The position numbers were made by a program, and so were the translations under genes. A stretch of DNA of 64,000 nucleotides from Toxoplasma gondii ME49 (lineage: Eukaryota > Apicomplexa > Conoidasida > Eucoccidiorida > Sarcocystidae), in contig NC_031476.1 in NCBI RefSeq assembly GCF_000006565.2, positions 2,132,458 through 2,196,457 on the forward strand. Reading direction: 5' to 3'. Position 1 is the first letter of the stretch. Each line of letters opens with the position of its first letter. Shown in pieces: positions 1 to 11,100 of this stretch. Below the pieces are notes generated by a model. That model worked only from the letters and a program-made list of their open reading frames with translations, had not been told where the DNA came from and did no database searches.

Positions 1-111
1 AACAGTGTATCCCTGATGAGAACGAAACTCGCCTCATGTGTCTGCTTCGTATCCTCGAAACAAGTACAAAATATATGACGCTGGTATTTCTTGGTGGGTT
101 GGGACTCTCAG

Positions 112-885
112 GAAAAGGCTGGCGGAGAGAATTCAAGAACGCCTTGCAGAAATCGAGGATCTAAAGCAGCAGGTAGGTCTTCGAGAAAGCAGTGTACGGT
201 GTACGTACACTCGACGCGAATCATCAAGTGCCTGTTTAGGGATTTAGAACGAAAAAAGTGAGAGACTTTGCAAGGGTGTGCCTACGCTTTGCGCGCGAAT
301 TGAATGGCTGGAGAAGCATGCGTGACATTAGTACCTTCCTACTGAAGAAACAGTTTAGAGTCGGTGCGTATGTCTTATGTCGCAGCGCAATTCGTGCTGG
401 TCGCCGTAGCGACTAATTGATGTGCCTCACATAGAAACAAAAGTATTCTCTCCCCCGAATTGTCACGTTGGATGATGCTCGTATGACGAGGAGGTTTCAC
501 TGAGGAGCAAACTGTAGTAGGATTGGAAGGGTTCCGTGTGCACTGCCGATAGCCGCAGAGCGAGGCCGCATGTCCATATCGACAAAGCACATACCTACTG
601 GGGTTCTGCCCATATCATGAAACAGCAAACCAGATCCAGATGCGTCAGAAATCATTGCAGAACTTGGGCGTCTGTATCTCAACTCTTTCTTCTCTGCTTT
701 CCCAGATACGCGATGTCTCTTTCCACGTCCAGGCTTCGGCAAGCCTGTCGGTTGTCCCTGAGGCCAAGGCAAGTGTCGTTGCGGTTGAGAATTTGTGGTT
801 TTGCCTGGATGTTCTTCCTTCAGAGAACTTTAGATCTCTAGAAAAGAAAAAAAAGTACCATGAGCTACTTTCTTCCCGTCTGTAA
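112..885 (+). CDS. 3' exons of an unidentified coiled-coil protein (partial)
   Basis: I see two exons in phase. The first is 112-172, after a good acceptor (ggactctcag) and before donor gtaggt at 173. It encodes a charged helix (KRLAERIQERLAEIEDLKQQ). The second is 661-885, after attgcag, and continues in phase 0 for 74 residues ending ELLSSRL and TAA at 883-885. It starts with a Ser/Leu-rich helical stretch and has a lysine run near the end. The 5' part lies left of the window. A donor-like gtaaga overlaps the stop at 882, so further exons are possible. The helical pattern faintly resembles the C-terminal part of mitofilin/MIC60, but that is a guess. I do not recognise the family. Confidence 0.45.
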
Positions 886-2980
886 GATCGTGGGGAGCCA
901 CCAGCAAATCTAACCCACTCGAGTGGACACACCTATATAGGCGTCCATGTGTTGTATGTAATCTTGCATGTCTTTTTATGTGGTGATGGCTGGGAGTTTC
1001 GGCATTGAAATGAAGCAAAAGTATCGTGTTTCGTGAATAAAAGAGAAGTGAGAACGCCGATTTAAGCAACTCGGATGTTAAGAAGAATCTAACGCCTCTA
1101 AAACGTGGTGTCGGCTGAGCGTCACCCGTTTGCACTGTCTGGATTTTCGATCAAGTGTCTTTGGGGTGTACGGACCACAGCGGAATGCTTTTCTGTTGGT
1201 TTTCAGGAGTCCTACGTACTTCTAGGGCAACGCGAGGAGGTAGGTAGTTCGAGAGGCACTCGTGGCCATTCGAATCGAGAAGCAGGAGGTCCAGGCGGAG
1301 TGACGGCAGGCGGTGGCTCAGGCTGTCGGCGCGGGGAGAGGCGCAGAGGAGGCTGTGCAAGGCGATAACTCGCAGACAGAAAAGACGCGAAAATGCATGC
1401 CTCTTGTTTTGACGGTATTGCAGTCAATCTAGATGGTGGCACCTGGAGACACAGCGTTTTTGACCGTTCAAAAATACGCGGACTTTTGGCGTGCGCGCAG
1501 CAATGATACTTTTGTCTATCTGTCGAGAGCGCTGAGCACTCGAATTCATCGATGGTTTTCAAGATGGGATCGGTTTTTATCATGTATAGAAGCTGAGAAG
1601 TGATGAATACGGTCGGGGGTTGAGAGGGACGTGGCCCCATCCTGGCTTTTGTTCTTGAGAAGCCAAGAGTCTTGTCCAGCAACACCGAGGGACGCTAGAC
1701 TGGCGTTTGCGGCGGTAGACTAATGATGTCATCGCCTGTGCATCCGAACTTTTGGGTTCGCCTGCCAGTCTTTGTTTTCGAGTTTGCCTCCCTAAAGGGA
1801 ACAGGGACGTCTGGAAAATTTGCAGCTGCCGCGTCTTGGTCGCAGCAATACGGGTGTTCGTGGCTGCCTTCTGTGCGACACACTGTTTTCATTGTTTCGG
1901 GAAGCCAATCTTATGAGTGGCCTCCAGAACACGTTCACCACACGTCTCGGTAGTGTGCAGACTCTCACTACTTCCACCGGACAAGACTCGTAGATACACT
2001 TAGTGTCCTCGAAACAATGGTAACACTATAGAACTTCGATCCCGTAAACAAAAAGCTTGAACATCTAAACCAGTCGTCCATCTCGTAGGATATACTCCCC
2101 AGAAAAATCGGACAAACGCCTTCTCTCTCCGTTTCGCGTGGATAAATTTGACTTATTCACCATTCATCGACTTGCAGCGATACCCTCAGGTAGTGCACGA
2201 AAAACCTACCGTTACAGACAGCAATTAGCATATGACGATAGGCTACTTTTTCATCACTGTGGAAAAGACGTTTCCATAAAATCCTTCTCAAATCCATTCC
2301 TGACACATTCCGACGCTTCTCTCTAGGACTAGCAGTTGGGAACGTGGACAATTGATTCCAAAGGTGTGTACGCCCGTGCGCCTCAATTTAAGGTGTGCAC
2401 ATGCAGTCGTGTACAATAATTCATTTGCATCCCTAGAGAATCTGTTGTCAGTTAATCTGGGACTGCAAATAACACCTCTGTGTCATGACTGCCAGCGTAT
2501 CTCGGCCCAAAGTAGAACCGCAAAGCTAGGTGTGTACCGCCATCGTCAGCTTCTTTTCTGTCACTAAGAAGCCGAATTATCGCTGCGAGCACGCTCTCGA
2601 AACGCGTTGTGGCTGCTGAGGCAAAAATGTTTCATCAGAGTTCTCGTGATGAGCCATTATTTGGGCAGCTTTCCGGAAGGCAGAAGACACACGCCAGAAG
2701 AGAGGTGCCAGCGCGTCGGCGGAGCTGCGGTCCGGCAAATGGGACTGCCGACCCCAGAAGAGCAGAGGAGAAATCCGCAGGGGTCGAGGCAGGTTCTCGA
2801 TAGTTCGCATTGGGTGGCAAGTGCCAAGAAATTCAGAAGTCCGGACGAGGAAGGGAGTCAGAGGAGAGAGTCGAGCAAAGTCAACGAAAACAAGAGAAGG
2901 CTGAATCGAAGAGCATACAGGAGAGAGAAGGAAAAGACGGAGACTGAAGTGACGCAGAGGGAGCGATGTCAGATCAATGA
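886..2980. other. Spacer between the coiled-coil gene and RPF2
   Basis: I could support no gene here. It should hold the 3' untranslated regions of the two converging neighbours. It contains one copy of the dispersed repeat (2030-2102) and a purine-rich stretch on the + strand at about 2840-2960, which is a pyrimidine-rich stretch in the RPF2 transcript direction. A 33-base segment at 1207-1239 has exon-like borders but joins nothing in frame. Confidence 0.5.
2030..2102 (-). repeat. Dispersed repeat, copy D
   Basis: The reverse complement shares a core with copy A at 14183-14258. By eye, 34 of 41 aligned positions match across the segment ending TGGTTTAGAT, and the match extends loosely through a GGGATCGAAG tail. 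It lies between genes. The family is unidentified. Confidence 0.6.
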
Positions 2981-4699
2981 TCAGGCATCAGCTTTCCCGC
3001 CGCTGTTTGCCGCATTTGCCCGCGCCAGTTTCTGCCGTTTCCGATTGTGCTTGATGAGCAGCACGTTCTTCTGTGCGTCGATAGATTTCCAGTCAGGCTT
3101 GTCGACGAAGACGCGGCCAACGACGTCGCCAGTCGTCGTCGTTGTGACGTTCTTACGCTTCTTGCTCTTTTCTGCCTTCGGCGCGGGCGAAGACGAGGAA
3201 TCTGCTGCTTTTGTTTCGCGAGTCTTCGTTGCGCGCTTCCACCGGCTGGGATCTGCTACGCGATGCCGATCCAAACTACAGGGGAACACACAGGATCCAC
3301 ATACAGCCAGGTCGCTTTGTTGTCCCGCGGTATCACTCTTCTTCTACACGATAAAAGAGAACGCCGGCTTGGCCCGCTTTTAAGGAAGCCAGTTTACCCA
3401 TTACGACGAATCGTCCCCACTAATGAGTCTAGGCACTCTTCTCTAATGGACGATCCTCCTTAGCTTGTCAGAAACATTTGCAACATAAATATTTTTGGTG
3501 TCTATACATCATGCGCTAACTGACACTCGCGGCTTTCCTCAATCGCGTCCACGCACACTCCATTGGGGTTTCTCGCCGAGGCTCGCGTCCTTTGTTTCCC
3601 TCGACCCACCCGTTTGTTTGGACGCCACATGTTTCCAGTAAGCACCTTTCGCAACTGCTGTGTGTGAACTATTCGGAAGACTGAGTCACTGACACGCTGG
3701 AGTTGAAACCGCTGTGACCATGCCCGACAGCAAAGCATCTTCCTTGATGTACAAATCCCCGTGTTCTGCAGAGAAACTTGAAGCTTACACCATATCGATT
3801 TGAGGCCCAACTTCGACCAGCTCTACCCTCGGAACTTTGCTGCCGACTTCCCCGCGGTGCATGACGAGTCGGTACTGACGCAGACAGATGAGGGGTTTGC
3901 CTGCTGCAGCTGTTGCTTTGTCTGCGCTGGGCCCGGAACCCCCCTGGTCGTTTCCGGCATCGGGAACGGGAAGCGTGGCGGCGACGGCCGCGTTCGCAGC
4001 GCCTTCAATTGTCGCGGTTGTCCCGCCTGCCTCGAGGTGTAGCTTGCGACTAAGATGCGATGCTGCGCCGTCTGTTTCTAGTGCGGTGATGGCCACTACA
4101 CGATCGATTCCCTTGAGGTAGAGTTTCGCGGAGCCTTCTCCTGCAACAGCTCCCGCGTGGCTGGCGCCGCCCCGGAAAACATCGGCCATGATGTTTCTGA
4201 GCCCTCTGTGGACTTCGGTGGACTCAAACGCGGCACCTTGGAGAAGCACCAGCGGCCTGCTGCCCAGCCGAGGTTTCTCGACGCCTGTGAAGGAAGAAGC
4301 CCCCATGTAGTGGACCACCTGGAATTCGTACATATCGAGCAGTTCGTTCGCGAACATCCGCCCAAAGACGAGGCGGTTTGGCCGCTTCTTGGAGCTCGAA
4401 CCCATACAGAAGGTGCCGCAGTCGTTTTTCTGGCAAAGGTACTCCGCTGTCGAGACGTCTTCAAAGGGGTGGAAGTCTTTCTGATTCCGACTGTGAAGGT
4501 AGATCGCATCGGGCTTCTTCAGATCGCGCAGGTCGGCGAGCATGTTCTGGACACTCTGGCTGGCTTTGTTCCCTTTCATTACGAGTAGCCGCTTCGTCAG
4601 CTCATGGACTTGCGGACCACGAGCCTTCAACACCTGCTTTCCCTTGCGCGTTTTGGCCACGCGACTCACGGCCAAATTCAAATTTTTCGCGCCCGCCAT
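2981..4699 (-). CDS. RPF2: Ribosome production factor 2 homologue (Brix domain)
   Basis: RPF2 acts in the nucleolus. In yeast it works with RRS1 to load 5S rRNA, RPL5 and RPL11 onto pre-60S particles. Two exons: 3789-4699 and 2981-3275, joined through a split Val codon (donor gtaagc, acceptor ctgtag), giving 401 residues. The N-terminal part matches the family at KKRPNRLVFGRMF, the DLKKPDAIYLHSRN segment and PRVELVEVGPQIDMV. The second exon continues as LDRHRVADPSRWKRATKT and ends in the basic tail expected of RPF2 (VFVDKPDWKSIDAQKN then KHNRKRQK). An Ala/Gly-rich insertion of about 50 residues sits before the last Brix strand. The start ATG at 4699 gives an N-terminus of family-like length. 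It is transcribed divergently from SUV3. Confidence 0.93.
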
Positions 4700-7600
4700 A
4701 TCTCACAAAAAGTCCTGTTCTTGACCCTCTGCGATACACAGCGTTCGTTATGGGGGCGAGCCCCGCCGTCGTCACTCGAAAACGTGTGATACTGCAGACA
4801 TGTGCGTACCTCCAGAATCTGCCACGTTCGCTGACACTCCGTTTGACTGAAAAAAGGAGAAATGGACAATACAACACGAGAAATTTCGGATACTGCTAGT
4901 CTCCTTCCGAGAATCGCCTTCTGTGGGGCAGCCTTGCTGACTTCGCGAAACAGAAAATTGCCTGCGGCCGCGGGGGCCGTTTGCATGCCCAGCACCTGCC
5001 TCTCGCTGTCTCTCACAATGTTTTGCCTCCGGACAAAACTGCAACAGTACAAAAAACCTGCTGTTCTTGGGCTTCAGTTGAAAACAACGGGGACTGCTAG
5101 CGAAAATGTTGGGAAATAAACGGGGGACTAAGGGTCGAGATAGCAGCGCTCGTAAAATCGACTCTGTGACCCGCTGAGGTGAGAGTAAGTCTCTCGGGGG
5201 ACTAGTGCAACGGTTAATAAAGAGAGACCTCCCTTTCAGTTCACGTGACTCGTTGATTGCATAGCTGGTGTGCTAGTCATTTAGCTACCGCCGGGATGTT
5301 TGCTTTACTCTAAATCTATTTACCATAGCCAATGCTTGACTCGTATACGTCCAGCATACGGACAAAGGAGTTTGTGAGGGCTGCACGCATTATAGACTTC
5401 TTTTCTCCAGTACCCTATCGAGTACCTCGGCTGCCTTGAGAACGCAAAACAAACGAAGGGTAAAACGCTATTGAAGCACAAAACAACCGTCTCTGTAGAT
5501 GAATGCGCTGAGCAGTTTTCAGCATGGAATTCGTTTGTGAGTTGGTTCGAGGACGTGTGGAGAAAATGCAGCTTCTTCCGAAAGAAGGGCAACTGGATAA
5601 AAAGCGGTAGGTGTTACAATCATGGTAGCAAGGAGTGTAAATAGATTCGACGTATCAAGGAATAAGTACTGTAGTTTTACTGAGGACGAGCGCGCAACGC
5701 AGTTAGTGAGGTATTCACTGTTCTCGAACACGCTCACCAGAACCGAGACGTACTGAACAACACCACAAGGAAGGCGCTGCGCTCTGTACATTCCTGCAAC
5801 TCGTGCCGTTGTCCTTCTGTTGAGATGAATAATCTGGCATCTTGTCTGGTAAATTCCTTTCGTTCTGTGCTCGGTAGAAACACTGTACGGGAACGATGTA
5901 TGTGATAGATTTTGCTTCGTGTCTCAACAACGCGTTAGCCCATCAGAAGAATGCTCGTAGCAGAAGCTTAATTCCGGGGGGTATTCTCGAGGTTCATGAC
6001 ATCTGATCTACTCTCTGAAACACTTTCCACTGGAACGATTGACAGTGCATTGCATCACATCACGTAGCGTTTCCAATAAAACAGCTGTAAACTGAGATTT
6101 CGGCCACTATACAGAGCGTCGGCATGGGCTGCTTCAAACTGATCCAAAGATCATCGGGCATTCCTTCTCCGTAGAAGTTACCCCTGCAGAGTAGGCGTAC
6201 CAATATACAGTCCTTCGCTCGTGGTGATTACACCCAGGGGGGCACTCTTTCAATTTCATTACACAGAAACATACGTTAGCGCTAGAGTTAGATGGAGGCT
6301 TCTCAGTGATGCGCACCAAGAGCTCTGTCCCATACTTCATTCTGCTGATTCAGAACTGCGCTGTTTTTGCTTCACAAACCCCGGTTGGCAAAACGTAGCC
6401 AGGGCACACGGTTAAGAACCAAAATCATAAGATGCATTTAGATCTATCGCTCTCCGAGAAAAGACAGCATGTGCCCGGTATAGACTATCACAACTAAATA
6501 GAGTCTTCGGAACCATACTAACACAACGGCTTTAACACTATCTCACCGTTTCTCCTGCTGCCCGTGCAACGCGTTGACTTCCAGCACCCTTCCCGTTCTG
6601 GAGACTGTTGTCTCTATAACACACATGCAAGTTTCCTGTTTCTTGCCTATACGTAGAAGCGTGTGGATCTTTATGTATATCTGCGCCTCATTCCGGAATC
6701 ACCAAATGCACATTGACGGTTATTTCGCAACTCCGTGATGCGAGAAAACGAAGACACTGACGCCACCCTTCTGAGAAACAGAGTTCTGCAACAGGTCGCT
6801 GGTTTCAGTGTCTCATACCAGGGATGGCAGGCCCTAAAGTAATGCGACTATGGATCCAGTACGCCATAAGTTTCTCAGTGCCAGCTTTGTACAGAGTTTA
6901 CGAAGTGCAGCCCATAAATCGACAGTTCGGAATCAGTACGGTGTCCTTAGGTCCGTCTACTTTTGTTACGGTAGTGGATTTGGCAGCAGTCTTTATATAT
7001 TTATGACTGTACAGTTCAGTCATGTTTTAGCCGGTGCTATCTTGGGAAACCTTAATCACGGTAGTTCCTGTTCGTTGGTTTCACACTTGCCAGTGAACGG
7101 CATAGCTTCGAGTTCACAAAAGGGTGCGGTCCCAAACACCCTGACAGAGTAGGCTACGTTGGAGATTCCTCCGTTTCGCGAAACCACTTTTTTCTCGAGA
7201 GGATTCTCAGGTGTAGTCCGGCGGAGCCTGGTCAGCCCTCCCAATGCGCCACTCCGGTGCTATTGCAGTTCGCTAACTGTTCCGTAACGCCAGGCGGGTT
7301 TGTTCAGTGGATTTTCTCAAGTACACGCCTGGCACCTTTTCCATTAACTGGAGAAGGCCAGCTGCTTGCCTCTAGAGATAAAACGTTAATGCTTTCGCCG
7401 TGACACTACATAGAACTTGAGCCGGAGAGGAGCGTCCTGTATGCGATTTGCGAAAAGCTCGACTTCTCGAGCTATCCCGATGCTACCGCAACTGTCACAG
7501 GAAGGAATGATTCGTCCCTCGGGTTGAAGTCCTTGATTTCTTTCCTTTTCAGAAGAGGGTAAGTGCGAGAGGCAGGTTCAGAAATCTCTTCAAAGGATTC

Positions 7601-8186
7601 ACGTCCACTTGCGGATCAACACAAATACGTGGCAACGCCGTCTCTGCTGTCTAGAGTCCACCAGCTGTCTCCGCCGCCGGTTGAGAGCCTTTCTCCAACT
7701 CATTTGCGTACCGTTGCGGCCAATGTGTGAATCTTTTTCGGAGGGAACACGCTTTCATGTTTTTCCTCCGAAGCGCGTTTCTAATCTGGGAGCGTGAAAA
7801 CGTTTTCAGTTCAATAGAAACCTAGACTGTGTGTATCCGTCTCGTCGTTGTCAAGCTGCGCACATTGTTTTCTCACCCATTTCAATACAGAGTCGTCCGC
7901 TTGTACCACGCTTACTTTTTGTCAGCATCTTCCATTGTCACTAAATACAGAGGGACCGATTTGTAGGACTTGGTCTTTCTGTCCAGAAGGCTTTCAGATG
8001 CACAGTTCGCGGTTATCCCGTCCCCGAGGGGGCACTGTCGAGCTGTGACGGCGAAATTCCCTCTGCTAGAACGTGGGAATTTGCCGCAAATTTTCCCTCC
8101 GCGCCCTTTTTTCTTTTGCAGGTCACCTATAGAAAGGCAATGATGGGTAGGATCGCGCACAACTTCGCTGGTTTGCGTCTGTCGAA
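4700..8186. other. Divergent spacer between RPF2 and SUV3
   Basis: About 3.5 kb that must hold the promoters and 5' untranslated regions of RPF2 (left, minus) and SUV3 (right, plus). All open frames are short, overlap one another and lack splice-linked partners. I see no tRNA fold or repeat. A CGAGACG heptamer at about 5743 resembles the WGAGACG promoter motif described for Toxoplasma, but one occurrence is weak evidence. Confidence 0.5.
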
Positions 8187-11100
8187 ATGAAATCACAATC
8201 TCTTCACAACGCCGTGCGTATTACCGGACGTCTCTGGTCTCTGTTGTGCTCAAACCACGGACTTGCTTTTTCGGCTGGCCACAGAGTCGGACGGCGTCAG
8301 CGAGGAGAGCAGGAATCGGTGGAGCAGTGGACTTCAAAATCGTCGTGTTCTGAGAGGCTGGAAACCTCCAGACAGTTCCCCTGCAAACTGTCGCCGCTCG
8401 AGCACGACGAGGAGGAAGCCACCTTTTCGTCGAGTCTGGACTCTCACGCGTTCACTTCTCGGACGTGGCTTGGAGGCGGTCAGGCGAAACCCGTCAGAGT
8501 GATTCCGTGTCCAGTTGTTTCAGATCCTCCGTCTGCGTCCTCCTCAAATCGTGGCTCGTCCCCCCTCCTGGCAGACTCCGCCCGTCCCTTGGGCGCTCCG
8601 CTTAAAAGGGCAGACGTTTCTTCGACACCGTTCTCACCTTCGTCTCCTACAGCTTCGCCAGCGTGCGTCTCACCTTCCGACGCACCTTATAGAGGGGGTT
8701 CTTCTCTGCTGCAGTCTCCAGCGAACTTGCCTGGTTTCCCGTCCTGCGAAGAAGAACTCCCGGCAGTCTCGAACACCTCTATACAGAGAGATCTCGCATC
8801 ACTCCCTCGAAATACAGGTAGGCAGAGGGAGAGACTGGTATTTTCGGGGCACCGAAATCAACATGCGCCCGCGGCACAGGGTTCGCGACACCCGTCTGGA
8901 GAGGCAGCCTCACAAGGGGAAGCGCCACAAAGTTTTACGGCGGCAGAACGCGGTCGATGCTTTTCCTCTGAACACACAGGGGACACGATTAGGGGACGCA
9001 TGCAAGGGATACTGTTCCCCGTGTCCGCAGATCCAGGAGAACGAGAACTGCAGTCTGTCTCGCACGACGGGCTGCCGCTGTATGCCAAGGTGTACGTACA
9101 GCGGTTGGCGGTGACGCCGTTGAGTACCCAGGAGGAGGCAGCGATCCACAAAGTGTGGAGACAGTTGCTTGAAGAGAAGCGACTGTGTTCTCACCTGCAG
9201 AAAACATGGGGCTTGCCGCTTTTCTTCCTTCGGCACCCAGGGCTTCAACAAGAATCCCTCTCCTACCTGAAAACAGAGATCGAGCGCCTCGGGAAAAGGA
9301 GGGCACAGTTGCTCCACATGGAGCACAGTGGACTCCCGAAAGAGTTGCCTGTCAAAGAACACCCGCCAGCGAGGCTGACAGTCGACAGAGACGCTGGCGA
9401 GGCGCTATCGCGAAGTGGTGGAGACCGGGGCCGGCCGCGACTTCGAAGGCAGCGATCCTTTCACCTTGGTCAAGGGGACACTGAGAACTCGCTTTCAAAG
9501 GGAGAAAGCGCGAATGGCGGCGGCGCAACCTGGTGGTTCCATCCAGATGACGAACCAGATTCAGGAAGAGATTCTGGAGGCCACCTCGGCGAATGTGAAC
9601 CAAACAGTCTGCGCGACCAGCAGCTCCTCTTTCTTCTTCAAGAGCTCCGCCTGGTGGCGTCAGGGCATGTCCCGTCCCTTGAACGCACGGAAGCGAAGAC
9701 ACCAGAAGCCGCTTTGGCGAGTTCTTCGGGTGTGCGCACACCTGAACGCGAGAGTGTGCGCCAGATCGACAGCCCACGTTCCGTCCAAAATGGTGCTTCA
9801 GAGGTTTCGTGGCCTCAGCCGAGCAGTGCAGGCCTCGACACGATGCGGAAATCGTATGACTGCTGGACAACAGATACAGGACAAACGACGACGGGACTCG
9901 GGCCAGAAACCAACATGCTTCTTCAGAACCCGGGTGTCTGTGGCGATACGTACAAACTGCTTTTCGATCTGAGCCGAGGCCTACCGCCCGACCGCGTGTC
10001 AGAGAGCGACGTAAGGGCTTCGCAGCGGACTGAAGCTTTAGGATCGGCGCCGCTCCTTTCCCGTGAAGCAGCCGGCAGGTACGCGCCGCTGCTGGCTCTC
10101 GCGCGTCGGTTTCTCGCCGACAGACACGCGGACCAGCTGCTGCTTTTCAAGAATCTTCGCCGGCTCGCAGATCTTCGTGGCCCCGCCGGGTTCTTCCCCT
10201 CGGCCCGGCACATGCCTCGCCAGGTGTACGCGCACGTCGGGCCACCGAACAGCGGGAAAACCGCTAACGCTGTGGAGGCGCTCAGGAACGCCTCCACGGG
10301 GTGCTACCTCGCGCCGCTGCGCCTCCTCGCCTGGGAGGTGTACGTACAGCTGAAGCGGGAGGGGAAGCGCGTGGCGCTCGTGACTGGCCAGGAGCGCGTC
10401 GTCTGCGAGGGCTGGACCCACTTGTGTTGCACTGTGGAAATGGCGCCTCTGGATCGGCGTTTTGCATGCGCAGTGCTCGACGAGGCACAGCTGCTGGCGA
10501 ACTCTCAGCGGGGCGACGCGTGGACGAACGCATTACTCGGCTTGCAGGCAGAGGAGCTTCATGTCTGCAGCGAAGTGCGGGCGCTGCACTTGCTCGAGAC
10601 ACTTGCCCAGGAGTGTGGAGACCGTTTCGTCGGTCGAGTCTACCAGCGCCTGTCGCCGATTAGCGTAGACGCAGGGCCGGTAGCGAGGCTCGAAGACCTT
10701 GAAACTGGCGACTGCCTGCTGTGCTTCACGCGACTCGACGTGCTCCGCCTCAAGCGAAAACTCGAACTCCTCGGCTTCCACGTGTGCGCGGTGTACGGAC
10801 ACCTGCCGCCGGCCATCAAGCAGCGGCAGGCGCGGAAGTTTAACGCCGCAGTCGCAGAGGCGGTGGCCGCCGAGAAAGGTGCCTTCCGGTGTTCAGAGGA
10901 CGTGTGTGAGAGGAGAAACGAAGACGCTGGGTCGGTGGGTTTTCCGGAGGTTCTCGACGATGCAAGAGAAGCGAGTTTCCCACAGAGACAACGACCCGCT
11001 CCGACCTGGGGTACGGCTCTCGGCGAGGCCTCCGACGGCGACCGCAGGGAACCTCCCGAAACTCCTGCCTTGGTTCTGCAAGACGGTGTCCCCACCCTTT

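Noticed and set aside
1207..1239. Mini-exon with good acceptor and donor borders (ESYVLLGQREE)
   Set aside because: It does not join the exon ending near 881 without hitting a stop, and nothing downstream accepts it.
1212..1685. 157-codon minus-strand open frame
   Set aside because: Pro/Ser-rich composition bias, no homology, no splice partners.
2607..3383. A 258-codon plus-strand open frame
   Set aside because: It is antisense to the conserved last exon of RPF2 and is made open by the purine-rich composition. It has no homology of its own.
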